Shown here one piece after another: positions 1-6,682 of a stretch of 17,088 nucleotides of DNA. The notes below the pieces were generated by a model. It made no database searches. It worked only from the letters and a program-made list of their open reading frames with translations, and was not told where the DNA came from. The DNA is from JBBTRN01 sp038065175 (GTDB lineage Bacteria > Patescibacteriota > Doudnabacteria > UBA920): contig JBBTRN010000023.1 of the NCBI GenBank assembly GCA_038065175.1, positions 1-17,088 of the forward strand. Reading direction: 5' to 3'. Position 1 is the first letter of the stretch. Each line of letters starts with the position of its first letter. Both the position numbers and the translations under genes were made by a program.

Positions 1-3
1 CTT

Positions 4-44
4 AGATTGCCGCGCCTTTCATCTGATTCAAGGCTCGCAATGAC
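4..44. repeat. Partial copy of a GTCATTGCGA-type dispersed repeat
   Basis: The segment starts AGATTGC and ends CGCAATGAC. These are the hallmarks of one half of a palindromic dispersed repeat seen in many bacterial genomes. A fuller copy, with both GTCAT-type ends, lies at 16242-16323 in this window. No gene overlaps this copy. Assignment is by pattern recognition only. Confidence 0.55.
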
Positions 45-60
45 ACCCTACTCGCTATGA

Positions 61-147
61 GTTCAATGTCAAATATCGAATCAATGTCTAATTTAGAAAT
101 TTTGGAATTGGAAATTGATTAGGAATTAGTAATTCGACATTAGGCAT
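61..147. repeat. AT-rich intergenic word repeat
   Basis: This non-coding stretch lies downstream of the DHH phosphoesterase gene. It is built from recurring words such as AATGTC, GAATTGG and AATTAG. The 13-mer AATGTCAAATATC at 65-77 recurs exactly at 1118-1130, so the phosphoesterase gene has the same word on both sides. No U-rich terminator hairpin is visible here. Confidence 0.5.
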
Positions 148-1098
148 TTATATCACCCTCCACTCTCCTTGTTCATTCCTTACTAGTTTTCCAGCAACCG
201 AAAATCCGGCAGCCATTTTATGGCCGCCACCTCCTAGCGCGCGCGCAATTTGCGCGACATCGGTATTCTTATTAGGGTCAGTGCGCAGGCTTCCTTTAAT
301 AATGGTGCCTTCCTGTTTTAAAAACATAGCAAATTTGGCTTCCGGGAAGGTGTTTAAAGTTTCAGCCAGCCCTTCAAAGGCGCTTTGGGGCAGTTGACCA
401 AATTCTTTTAGGTCTTCCTGGGCAATTATTGAGTAAATAATTTTTGTTTTTGGGTCATAGCGAAGGTTCGACAAAGCTTTTCCCCAGGCTTTGAGCGTCG
501 CAGTGGTTTTATTTTTGTAAGTGTGGTCTATTATTTCGCTAATGCTCGCCCCTTTTTTCATTAATGCCCCGGCGACACGCAGGGTGGAATTTTGAGTATT
601 GGAATGCATGAAGGAGCCGGTGTCCGTAATAATCCCGGTTAAAAGGCATGTGGCAATGTCTTTATTAATCGGCCATTTGTGGTGCAAAAAGAAGTCATAA
701 ATTAATTCCGCAACCGAGGACTTTTTGTGGTCAACAATGTTAATTAAACCGAAGTTTTCGTTGTCTGGGTGATGGTCAATATTAATTATTGGAGCGTCTA
801 GGTTCATAATTTTTTCGCTTCCGCATCTGTTTTTCCTGGAGCAACCGCAGGTAATTACTAAATCGAAATTTTCATCACCGATATCGTCTTGGATTTTATT
901 ACTCCCGGGCAAAAATTCTAAAGTCTTGGGAACGCCGTGTTTAATTGCGCATGTAATTTTTTTGCCGGCATTCTGCAAATGCCCGGCCAAAGCCAAAACA
1001 CTCCCCCCGTCGTCCCCATCCATCCGTTCGTGCATGGTTAGGAGGATACGGTCAGATGAGTCAATAAGTATTTTGGCTTTATCGAAACTTTCTTGCAT
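148..1098 (-). CDS. nrnA: DHH-family phosphoesterase, NrnA-type (nanoRNase / pAp phosphatase)
   Basis: The predicted 316-residue protein belongs to the DHH/DHHA1 family. NrnA-type members degrade 2-5 nt RNAs and can dephosphorylate pAp in the cytoplasm. Visible motifs are motif I, HERMDGDDGGS, near residue 24; the DHH signature in NIDHHPDN near residue 108; the motif IV aspartate in IITDTGSF; and the DHHA1 glycine loop LGGGGHKMAAGF near the C-terminus. It follows infB and rbfA on the same strand, the usual bacterial order. The ATG at 1098 is preferred over an in-frame TTG at 1125, because the TTG lies inside an AT-rich repeat and adds only nine residues; neither start has a clear ribosome binding site. 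Odd feature: the aspartate expected at motif II (usually DLVI..D) is a glycine in LVITCGCS. Family assignment is firm; exact substrate is inferred. Confidence 0.9.
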   Translation of the reverse strand: MQESFDKAKILIDSSDRILLTMHERMDGDDGGSVLALAGHLQNAGKKITCAIKHGVPKTLEFLPGSNKIQDDIGDENFDLVITCGCSRKNRCGSEKIMNLDAPIINIDHHPDNENFGLINIVDHKKSSVAELIYDFFLHHKWPINKDIATCLLTGIITDTGSFMHSNTQNSTLRVAGALMKKGASISEIIDHTYKNKTTATLKAWGKALSNLRYDPKTKIIYSIIAQEDLKEFGQLPQSAFEGLAETLNTFPEAKFAMFLKQEGTIIKGSLRTDPNKNTDVAQIARALGGGGHKMAAGFSVAGKLVRNEQGEWRVI

Positions 1099-1117
1099 AG
1101 GGAGTTTATTTGGGTGA

Positions 1118-1211
1118 AATGTCAAATATCAAATTATAAATTTTAAATAAAATCCCAATGCCCAATTTTTCAAATTTGTCATTTGAGCATTTGACATTGA
1201 TTTGACATTTG
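1118..1211. repeat. Inverted AATGTCAAAT / ATTTGACATT intergenic repeat
   Basis: AATGTCAAAT at 1118-1127 is exactly inverted at 1189-1198, and a further TTTGACATTTGAAAT follows to about 1214. The repeat fills most of the gap between rbfA and the phosphoesterase gene. There is no T-run after a compact stem, so it is not a convincing intrinsic terminator, and the two genes may be co-transcribed through it. Confidence 0.55.
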
Positions 1212-1228
1212 AAATTGGAAATTTGGAA

Positions 1229-1582
1229 TTACTCTTCTTCGTGAATTTTCCTAATCACTTTCTCAATATGTTCAACATAACGCGGGCTCGTGTCCAGGAA
1301 AAATTGCAGGCGAGGAATAATTTTTGTGGAAAAATGCTTGTTCATTTCTCCCTGTATGCGGTAAATCCGGGAATTAATGTGTTTTAAAATCCCATCATCA
1401 TCGCCGCCTAAAATCGATATCCAAATTTTTGCCCACTTCATGTCCCTGCTGGTTTCTACTTTGGCAATGGTAACAATCCCCCTGCCCCCGGAAAGTTCCT
1501 CATGCAAAATTGGCCCTAACTCATGTTGGATTAGGGAATTCACTTTGGCCAAGCGGAATGTGTCTTTTTTTACCGATTTCAT
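1229..1582 (-). CDS. rbfA: Ribosome-binding factor A
   Basis: The 117-residue protein matches RbfA, a small KH-like factor that binds the immature 30S subunit and helps 16S rRNA 5'-end maturation. Visible landmarks are the N-terminal helix VNSLIQHELGPIL, the central strand TIAKVETSRDMKWAKIWISI, and the C-terminal PRLQFFLDTSPRYVEHIEKVI, which is the usual P.L.F..D.S...G/V..I block. Length is normal. The ATG has a modest AAAGGG-type site a few bases upstream. It lies 137 bp downstream of infB on the same strand, the classical order. The gap holds only an AT-rich inverted repeat, so shared transcription is plausible. Confidence 0.93.
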   Translation of the reverse strand: MKSVKKDTFRLAKVNSLIQHELGPILHEELSGGRGIVTIAKVETSRDMKWAKIWISILGGDDDGILKHINSRIYRIQGEMNKHFSTKIIPRLQFFLDTSPRYVEHIEKVIRKIHEEE

Positions 1583-1642
1583 ATAGCCCTTTTTAACTTA
1601 AGAGCTAAATAGTATAGGAGAAATTTGGTTTTATGTAAACAG

Positions 1643-1718
1643 ATCACAAATACACAAATGTACACTAATTTCACAAATTCAATTTTAGCGTTATTTGTGC
1701 TATTCGCGTATTTGTGAT
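1643..1718. repeat. Inverted ATCACAAATAC / GTATTTGTGAT repeat between infB and rbfA
   Basis: ATCACAAATAC at 1643-1653 is perfectly inverted at 1708-1718. Shorter CACAAAT and ATTTGTG words nest inside. The loop is long and there is no T-run after it on the minus strand, so it is more likely a dispersed palindromic repeat than a terminator. Similar TACAAAT words occur at 15679-15720. Confidence 0.6.
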
Positions 1719-1719
1719 T

Positions 1720-3654
1720 TTATAATGTCTTCTGCTTGATTTTTTCCTCGTAGCTTTCGAGTACGTCTCCTTCTTTTATTTTAACCGGGGTTTTTAATTT
1801 CATGCCGAATTCGCTTCCGGCCAAAATGCTTTTTGCCGCCTGTTTGGTTTGTTGGAGTTCAGCGATTTCGCCCTTGCCAAGCTCTACCCCTTCGCGCCAG
1901 ACGCTTATGCGGCTTTGTTTTTTTATTTCGCCTTCTTCGACTTTTCCGCCGACTATCATCTGGGATTTTTCTGTTCGGAATACGGCTAGAACCTTGCCCT
2001 TGCCGAGCGTCACCTTTTCCGTTTCCGGGGTAAACATTTCAATTACCGCTTTAGTCACATCTTCAATCAGTTCATAAATTACATCGTAGGAGTCGATTGT
2101 GACTTGTTTTAACTTAGCTAAAGAAGCGCTTTTGGGATTAATTTTTACCCTAAAAGCCAGCACCGTAGCTTTACTGCTGGCGGCCAGCAAAATGTCGGAT
2201 TCGTTTACTTCGCCAACGCCTTCGCTTAAGACGTTAATTTTTACCTCGTCGTTTTTTAATTTTGCAATGGACTGCTTAATGGCTTCGAGCGATCCCTGGA
2301 CATCAGCCTTAATAATTAAATTTAAAGTTTTGCTTTTAACATCGCCAACAAGTTTTCTGACCGCCAATTTATGGCTCCTTAATTTCTTTTGGGCAATAGC
2401 CGCGACAGTTTTGGCGGAATCTAAACTGTCAAACACTTGCAATACGTCGCCTGCTTGGGGGAGGTCAGAAAGGCCGGAGATTTGCGCGGGGCTTGAAGGC
2501 CCGGCTTCTTTAAGTTTTTTTCCGTGTTCATCTTCTAGGGAGCGTATGCGGCCAAAAGCCCCGCCTGCCGCGACTATGTCGCCGACTTTGAGTTTTCCGT
2601 TTTGAATAATTACCGTGGCCGTCGCGCCCTTACCTTGCGCGACTTTTGATTCAATAATAGTCCCCGCGGTTTTCCCTTCTGGGTTGGCGCGGAAATTTTC
2701 AACTTCCGCGGTTAATAGGATCATTTCAAGCAGGGCGTCTATCCCAATATTCTGCTTGGCGCTGATTTCTACGGCAATGGTTTTGCCTCCCCATTCTTCG
2801 GTTAGCACCCCAACACCCGCTAGTTCCTGCTTGGCGCGCGTGACATTGGCTTCGGGTTTGTCGACTTTGTTTACTGCGACAATCATGGGAGTATCTGTAA
2901 ATTTTGCCCTGTTGATTACTTCTAATGTCTGGGGTTTAACGCCGTCGTCTGCCGCAATTACCAAAACTATAATGTCCGTAACATTGGCGCCGCGTGCCCG
3001 CATTTCCGAAAAAGCTTCATGCCCGGGCGTGTCCAGGAATGTTATCCACTTATCATTTTTTTTGACTCGATAAGCGCCAATATGCTGGGTAATTCCGCCC
3101 GATTCCCCTTCCGCGATTTTGGTTTTTCTGATGGTATCTAAAAGCGTGGTTTTGCCGTGGTCCACATGGCCCATGATTGCAACAATTGGCGGCCTGGGTT
3201 TAAGGTTTTCCTCTTTTTCGCTCGATAAGATTTTTTGCAGGAAAGCTATGCCGAAATCGACAATTTCCCCAGAAGCCTCGCTTTCCACGGCGAAATTTAA
3301 GTCTTGCGCAATAATACTTGCGGTGTCAAAGTCAATCTCTTCGTTTATGGTTGCCATCACCCCATTTTGGATAAGTACCTTAATTACATCAGTGACAGGC
3401 AAGTTTAAAAGCACTGCAAAATCCCGCACTTTAATGTACGAGGGCAGCTTAATTTTTTTCAAAACAGCAGGCGCAGAGCCAAGGGTTGCAGGAAGGGGCG
3501 GCGGTTTGGCTGCCAGGGTTTCTAAGATTTTTTTTGCGAGCTGATTGTCTATTTTATTCGCCCTTGGGGAAATATGAAAACCCTTCTCACGGGCTCGGGC
3601 GCGGAGATCTTGCGTAGAAATATTTAGCTGGGATGATAGCGAGGATAAATCCAT
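1720..3654 (-). CDS. infB: Translation initiation factor IF-2
   Basis: This is a 644-residue translational GTPase that brings initiator fMet-tRNA to the 30S P site and promotes subunit joining. Domains in order: an IF2_N-like segment (about 1-47), a second IF2_N helix bundle (about 72-122), the G domain with G1 GHVDHGKT (162-169), DTPGH (208-212), NKVD (262-265) and SAK (298-300), then beta-barrel domain II, the IF-2-specific domain 3 (about 430-540), and the C-terminal barrel that binds fMet. All GTPase motifs are intact. It is shorter than the roughly 890 residues of the E. coli protein because the long charged N-terminal linker is missing, as is common in reduced genomes. The start at 3654 opens directly with the IF2_N motif LNISTQDLRARAREKG. 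No Shine-Dalgarno site is present; a promoter sits immediately upstream. Confidence 0.97.
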   Translation of the reverse strand: MDLSSLSSQLNISTQDLRARAREKGFHISPRANKIDNQLAKKILETLAAKPPPLPATLGSAPAVLKKIKLPSYIKVRDFAVLLNLPVTDVIKVLIQNGVMATINEEIDFDTASIIAQDLNFAVESEASGEIVDFGIAFLQKILSSEKEENLKPRPPIVAIMGHVDHGKTTLLDTIRKTKIAEGESGGITQHIGAYRVKKNDKWITFLDTPGHEAFSEMRARGANVTDIIVLVIAADDGVKPQTLEVINRAKFTDTPMIVAVNKVDKPEANVTRAKQELAGVGVLTEEWGGKTIAVEISAKQNIGIDALLEMILLTAEVENFRANPEGKTAGTIIESKVAQGKGATATVIIQNGKLKVGDIVAAGGAFGRIRSLEDEHGKKLKEAGPSSPAQISGLSDLPQAGDVLQVFDSLDSAKTVAAIAQKKLRSHKLAVRKLVGDVKSKTLNLIIKADVQGSLEAIKQSIAKLKNDEVKINVLSEGVGEVNESDILLAASSKATVLAFRVKINPKSASLAKLKQVTIDSYDVIYELIEDVTKAVIEMFTPETEKVTLGKGKVLAVFRTEKSQMIVGGKVEEGEIKKQSRISVWREGVELGKGEIAELQQTKQAAKSILAGSEFGMKLKTPVKIKEGDVLESYEEKIKQKTL

Positions 3655-3663
3655 AACTGATTA

Positions 3664-3692
3664 ACTATACTTGAAAATAATGCAAAAATCAA
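3664..3692 (-). promoter_or_regulatory. Predicted promoter of infB, near-leaderless
   Basis: On the minus strand TTGATT (3687-3692) and TATAGT (3664-3669) are separated by 17 bp. Only 9 nt lie between the -10 box and the infB ATG, so the expected transcription start gives a 5' leader of about 0-3 nt. This fits the lack of a ribosome binding site. Read by eye; not tested. Confidence 0.5.
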
Positions 3693-3733
3693 GCCTTTTC
3701 TCAAATAAAATTAAACCAAACGATAAAGCAAAA

Positions 3734-3777
3734 ACCGGTCGGGGCGGGCGCGTGCATCGCGCCCTTCCCCTGCCGGT
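3734..3777 (-). terminator. Intrinsic terminator after brnTA
   Basis: A strong hairpin has three helical blocks: ACCGG/CCGGT, GGGG/CCCC and GGGCGCG/CGCGCCC, closing a 5-nt loop. On the minus strand it is followed by TTTTTGC. It lies about 85 bp after the brnA stop and before infB, so it should end brnTA transcription. The plus strand also has a T-run after the stem, so it may work in both directions. Confidence 0.75.
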
Positions 3778-3862
3778 CTGATTTTTTGTATCTCTTCTGT
3801 CCACAATAGATTTCGGGTATTTTCAATATTAATGTGAAAATTCCGAAATGACATTCATACTA

Positions 3863-4126
3863 TTATTTTTGTACACCTTCGGCTATGTATTGTTTTATTA
3901 GGCTCTGGTAAGGCACATCCATCTTGTTTGCTTTAATTTTTACTTGGTTGATTACACCCACAGGCAAACGCAAGGAAATTGGTTTGCTGGTAAGTTTTAA
4001 ATTCGGGAACACACCACGCTTGGCTTTTGACCAATCTATGTAGTCGACCGAGCTATGGGTATCCCAAAATTTTCTTTCTTCGTTTTCTGTGCGAAATTTT
4101 GGAATTTTTTTAAATTTCTTTTTCAT
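3863..4126 (-). CDS. brnA: BrnA-type (CopG-like) antitoxin
   Basis: The 87-residue protein resembles the antitoxin partner of BrnT, with an acidic, Trp-containing N-terminal toxin-binding part (FWDTHSSVDYIDW) and a C-terminal ribbon-helix-helix DNA-binding part (PISLRLPVGVINQVKIKANKMDVPYQSLIKQYI). In this family the antitoxin neutralises the toxin and represses the operon with it. It overlaps the toxin gene by 17 nt, with toxin first, the usual BrnTA order. There is no clear ribosome binding site, so translation is probably coupled to the toxin. It could also be classed as a CopG_antitoxin (COG5304-type) protein; the pairing with BrnT makes the role secure. Confidence 0.85.
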   Translation of the reverse strand: MKKKFKKIPKFRTENEERKFWDTHSSVDYIDWSKAKRGVFPNLKLTSKPISLRLPVGVINQVKIKANKMDVPYQSLIKQYIAEGVQK

Positions 4127-4409
4127 AGAGTTTTCTTTCTTTTTTGTCCGCCAGTCTGGCGGAAATAATCCTAATTTTATCTTTTCTTATTGTAAAGCTA
4201 ATAAATAAAATTTGATCCGCGTCGGTTATCCCCAATAAATTATATCTGCTTTCTTCGTAACTGTGTTTTTCATCACCCCATATTAAATTATCATTAACGA
4301 AGGCCTGCTCGGCTTCGGGGCTCAAAATTCCGTGTTTAATATAACTTTTGTTTTGATTGCCGCTATCCCATTCAAACGCCAGGGGTTTAGGCAGTTCCAA
4401 ATCTTGCAT
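4110..4409 (-). CDS. brnT: BrnT-type ribonuclease toxin
   Basis: The 99-residue protein carries the BrnT family pattern: FEWDSGNQNKSYIKHGILSPEA at the N-terminus, ...EESRYNLLGITDADQILFISFTIR in the middle, and RIISARLADKKERKLYE at the end. BrnT toxins have a RelE-like fold and cleave RNA, stopping translation. The conserved H of KHG and the SAR.A..ER..Y motif are present, so it looks functional. It is the first gene of a two-gene operon with brnA. The SARLAD codons form a 17-bp palindrome (4147-4163) like short palindromes found elsewhere in the window. A near-consensus promoter ends only 6 nt before the ATG. Confidence 0.9.
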   Translation of the reverse strand: MQDLELPKPLAFEWDSGNQNKSYIKHGILSPEAEQAFVNDNLIWGDEKHSYEESRYNLLGITDADQILFISFTIRKDKIRIISARLADKKERKLYEKEI

Positions 4410-4415
4410 ATATTT

Positions 4416-4444
4416 ATTGTATATGCGCTACGCTACTTTGTCAA
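4416..4444 (-). promoter_or_regulatory. Predicted brnTA promoter, leaderless
   Basis: A perfect -35 TTGACA (4439-4444), exactly 17 bp spacer, and -10 TACAAT (4416-4421) lie upstream of brnT. Six nt separate the -10 box from the ATG, so the message should start at or next to the start codon. This is the best-looking sigma-70-type promoter in the window, which suits a tightly repressed toxin-antitoxin operon. Confidence 0.7.
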
Positions 4445-4453
4445 GTTTTAAAC

Positions 4454-5296
4454 CTAAAATGTCCGGTTTTTTCCTACAATCATTCTTAGCCGTTGAGGGA
4501 TAATTTCTACGGTTGAAGGAAATTTGTTTACAAGCCTACCGAGCATGGTGAGGTTACCGCCGCGCGGCTCTAAGAATTCAATTTTTTTGCATTTGATTAC
4601 CGTGGTTTTGGGGACTTGTTCCAAACAGCCTTCGGCGATGATTTTTCTGTATTTGAAAATTTCAGTTTTAGAAAGTTTTTCTAAAATCAGCAGATCCAAG
4701 TTGCTGTCTGTGGGGTTCGCGATGGTTTTGTTTTTGCATGAAGTCGAGCGGGTATTTATAACCAAGCCGCCGAGCGCTTCTAGGTTCAGCATGTATGAAT
4801 CGTCGATTCGGATCTGGAGCTTCTTAGGCTCAACGGAAAGCATTTTTAGGCTGGAAAACAGGCCGGCATTTTTTAAATTGTGACTCATGACGCCGAATTC
4901 CAAAAAGCTTATAAAGTAGTTGCCGGCAATTTTAGCCAAATCGATTTTTTCTAGGCGTCTCGCGGCTATGGTTTTTACTCCCTCAAATACATTTTCTATG
5001 CCTAAGATTTTGCCTAAGTTAGAATCAGGGTCAAAAGGAATAAAGCCTAAAAGAAAATCCCTGCCCTTAAGCGCGGCAAGCATTAAATTAAATGTGTCGT
5101 CGTTTCCGCAGGCGACCAGTGTTTTTGCCCCTCTTTGGCTTGCAATATCAACCAAGTCAGAAATAGACCTAAGCGGTGTCACCCTGGCAGTTTCCCCGGA
5201 TATTTTAAATTCAGCCATAAGGCCGGTGCTTTGGGTCTGCAACAGTTCGTATTTTTCGACCGGCAAATTTCCTTGGTCAAAGATGTAGTAATACAT
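4454..5296 (-). CDS. Divergent diacylglycerol/sphingosine kinase-like protein (DAGK catalytic fold)
   Basis: The 280-residue protein follows the layout of the DAGK/NAD-kinase-like lipid kinase family: an N-terminal Rossmann-like half, a nucleotide-binding turn VACGNDDTFNLMLAAL (about residues 61-76), GFIPFDPDSNLGKILGI (about 84-100), then an all-beta C-terminal half ending in a GGNLTMLGRLVNKFPS block. In typical members these two motifs read GGDGTxNE and P.GTGND. Here the first keeps the G, D and T but loses a glycine, and the second lacks the GTGN loop. It may be a degenerate or re-targeted lipid kinase, or a non-catalytic relative. No signal peptide or clear transmembrane segment is seen. 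It lies downstream of the bactofilin gene on the same strand. Family moderately sure, activity unknown. Confidence 0.65.
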   Translation of the reverse strand: MYYYIFDQGNLPVEKYELLQTQSTGLMAEFKISGETARVTPLRSISDLVDIASQRGAKTLVACGNDDTFNLMLAALKGRDFLLGFIPFDPDSNLGKILGIENVFEGVKTIAARRLEKIDLAKIAGNYFISFLEFGVMSHNLKNAGLFSSLKMLSVEPKKLQIRIDDSYMLNLEALGGLVINTRSTSCKNKTIANPTDSNLDLLILEKLSKTEIFKYRKIIAEGCLEQVPKTTVIKCKKIEFLEPRGGNLTMLGRLVNKFPSTVEIIPQRLRMIVGKNRTF

Positions 5297-5304
5297 AGGA
5301 AAAC

Positions 5305-5387
5305 AGCGTTTAGTAAGTAGCTTTTAGCCAACCAGAAAATTCAGAGCCTGTTTTTGCTAAACGCTACCTGCTAATCGCTAAACGCTA
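5305..5387. repeat. TAGCGTTTAGC-type inverted and direct repeat
   Basis: AGCGTTTAG at 5305-5313 is inverted by CTAAACGCT at 5357-5365 and again at 5378-5386. GCTAAACGCTA itself occurs twice in direct orientation (5356-5366 and 5377-5387). The repeat occupies almost the whole gap between the bactofilin and lipid-kinase-like genes. It has no coding content. Confidence 0.6.
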
Positions 5388-5389
5388 AA

Positions 5390-5800
5390 TTATTCTTCCG
5401 GTTCCAGCTCGATTTCCGCCAGGACTGCCGCGCCCTTTTTGCCGTTAATGGCAGATGCGCCTTTCATATTAGATTTGCCTGTGAATTGAGCCCCGTCTTC
5501 CACCCGTAAGATTTGGCAGGCAATGTCGCCTAAAATTTTTGCGGAAGGTTGTAAAATTAAATGCCCGGAAATTCTTAGGTTTCCCTGGACTTCTCCCCCA
5601 ATTACGGCATTGCCGGCTATAATATCCGCGGTAATTCTGGCGCCTGTTTTCACAAAAACACCCTGGCTCGTAGAGACTTTTCCCGCCACTTGGCCTTCAA
5701 TGCTAATATTACCTTCGCTGTTTAAATCCCCCTGTATTTTTACAGATGGCCCCACGATGGTTTCCGCCGGGCCTTCCAGGTTCGTAAAGTCTTTTTCCAT
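5390..5800 (-). CDS. Bactofilin (polymer-forming cytoskeletal protein)
   Basis: The 136-residue protein has the bactofilin beta-helix pattern of short repeats rich in G, I and V: SVKIQGDLNSEGNISIEGQVAGKV, then GVFVKTGARITADIIAGNAVIGGEVQGNLRI (repeats spanning about residues 18-110). Polar tails lie at both ends. Bactofilins self-assemble without nucleotide into membrane-associated filaments that organise cell-wall enzymes and cell shape. It has one of the better ribosome binding sites in the window, AAAGGA about 6 nt before the ATG. It lies 25 nt downstream of the DUF4446 membrane protein gene, so the two are likely co-transcribed; that neighbour could be a membrane partner (inference). Confidence 0.88.
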   Translation of the reverse strand: MEKDFTNLEGPAETIVGPSVKIQGDLNSEGNISIEGQVAGKVSTSQGVFVKTGARITADIIAGNAVIGGEVQGNLRISGHLILQPSAKILGDIACQILRVEDGAQFTGKSNMKGASAINGKKGAAVLAEIELEPEE

Positions 5801-5825
5801 TTTTTTCCTTTCTTAAAAAAGTTAA

Positions 5826-6323
5826 TTAATCTTTATAGATATTTTGTTTATTTGCTAAATGTATTGCCTGGTTTTCTTCTTCGGTTAATTGGGTTTCGCT
5901 TTTCCCGTCTGACAGTTTTTTAGTATAAACCCTGGATTGTTGCCTGCCAAACATATTAGTTAAGATTATGCCGTTGTTATGAGAATCGAGCAAAGCCAGC
6001 GAAAAGCTGTAATTTCCGCCTTGCCGCTCTTCAAAAGGATTGTATCTGATTAACCCTATTTTTTGTACGGCAAAGCCCAAAGTTTTTTGAAGATTTTTGA
6101 TTTCGCCCGAAGCGTGCAAGCTTTCATTTTCTAGGTTTTTTATTTTTTGCTGCAGTAATAATACCAGGCTTTCCAGGTCAGCACCGTTTTTGCCGGTTAA
6201 AAACTTTTTTTGTATACTACCCATTTTTCTTATTTGCCACAGGCAAATACATACAAGGAAAATGGAGGCAAAACTCAAAAAAAGGCCTAAAATTTGATAA
6301 TTTTCAATAAATCTTTCCTGCAT
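5826..6323 (-). CDS. DUF4446 family membrane-anchored protein
   Basis: The 165-residue protein has one N-terminal membrane segment (LGLFLSFASIFLVCICLW, about residues 12-29), a short basic stretch, a predicted coiled coil (about 50-85, SLVLLLQQKIKNLENESLHASGEIKNL region), and the DUF4446 core IGLIRYNPFEERQGGNYSFS-ALLD-NGIILTNMFGRQQSRVY followed by LTEEENQAI. Function is unknown. In many genomes the family sits close to chromosome-partitioning genes; here it precedes a bactofilin. It is divergent from the small membrane protein at 6438. A promoter with its -10 box 9 nt upstream of the ATG and no ribosome binding site suggest a leaderless message. Confidence 0.85.
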   Translation of the reverse strand: MQERFIENYQILGLFLSFASIFLVCICLWQIRKMGSIQKKFLTGKNGADLESLVLLLQQKIKNLENESLHASGEIKNLQKTLGFAVQKIGLIRYNPFEERQGGNYSFSLALLDSHNNGIILTNMFGRQQSRVYTKKLSDGKSETQLTEEENQAIHLANKQNIYKD

Positions 6324-6332
6324 AGCTGATGT

Positions 6333-6361
6333 ATTCTAACATCTTCGCTCACAGTGTTCAA
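6333..6361 (-). promoter_or_regulatory. Predicted promoter of the DUF4446-bactofilin unit
   Basis: TTGAAC (6356-6361), a 17-bp spacer and TAGAAT (6333-6338) lie on the minus strand. The -10 box ends 9 nt before the ATG, so little or no leader is expected. Read by eye. Confidence 0.5.
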
Positions 6362-6394
6362 CAAGAGTATTTTTTAAGCAATGTGCGGCAACCC

Positions 6395-6423
6395 TAGCCA
6401 GTCTGGCTGAAATGTAGTATATT
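6395..6423 (+). promoter_or_regulatory. Weak predicted promoter of the 60-residue protein gene
   Basis: TAGCCA (6395-6400) and TATATT (6418-6423) are 17 bp apart, 14 nt before the ATG at 6438. The same TAGCCA-17 arrangement occurs at the PaaX-like gene. The -35 lies in a small hairpin, AGCCA/TGGCT, at 6396-6408. Weak by itself. Confidence 0.3.
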
Positions 6424-6437
6424 TACAGTATTAATAT

Positions 6438-6620
6438 ATGGTACAAAATTTTCCAAATCCTTCATTGCCCCATGCCGGCGAATATAAGGTTATAAAGTCA
6501 GATTTGCTTCGCCTGCTGGTCTTAAATACGGTGTATTTGGCGGGCATATTGCTGTTGTATTTTACCAACCAGCAAAGCCATTATTTGGATAGGTGGCTTA
6601 GCGCTATTTTTGTGTTTTAG
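6438..6620 (+). CDS. Small single-span membrane protein, function unknown
   Basis: A 60-residue protein with a polar N-terminus and one clear transmembrane segment (LLVLNTVYLAGILLLYF, about residues 26-42), followed by NQQSHYLDRWLSAIF. The pattern of a single membrane helix then NQQ...LDRW is one I associate with short uncharacterised proteins in Candidate Phyla Radiation genomes (from memory, not checked). It lies 62 bp upstream of the HTH-MurA gene on the same strand, but that gene has its own promoter and palindrome. No ribosome binding site is seen. It is likely real, because the membrane segment and position are sensible and no competing ORF exists. Confidence 0.6.
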   Translation: MVQNFPNPSLPHAGEYKVIKSDLLRLLVLNTVYLAGILLLYFTNQQSHYLDRWLSAIFVF

Positions 6621-6626
6621 GCATTC

Positions 6627-6655
6627 TTCCCAACATTAATAATCTGTGCTATACT
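6627..6655 (+). promoter_or_regulatory. Predicted promoter of the HTH-MurA gene
   Basis: TTCCCA (6627-6632) and TATACT (6650-6655) are separated by 17 bp. The expected start point falls near 6662, inside the palindrome at 6653-6676. Confidence 0.45.
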
Positions 6656-6676
6656 TATATCATAAGTGATATAAGT
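6653..6676 (+). promoter_or_regulatory. Operator-like palindrome upstream of the HTH-MurA gene
   Basis: Perfect 10-bp arms, ACTTATATCA and TGATATAAGT, flank a 4-bp TAAG centre. The palindrome overlaps the end of the -10 box and the predicted transcription start, and ends 6 nt before the ATG. It is well placed to be a repressor site, and the gene product itself starts with an XRE-type DNA-binding domain, so autoregulation is a reasonable inference. Confidence 0.6.
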
Positions 6677-6682
6677 TTTTTT

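Noticed and set aside
1099..1125. TTG start at 1125 for the DHH phosphoesterase gene
   Set aside because: It lies in an AT-rich inverted repeat and adds nine residues before an ATG that already starts the family domain.
1229..3544. Plus-strand ORFs opposite rbfA and infB
   Set aside because: They are antisense shadows of strongly conserved minus-strand genes and show no family features.
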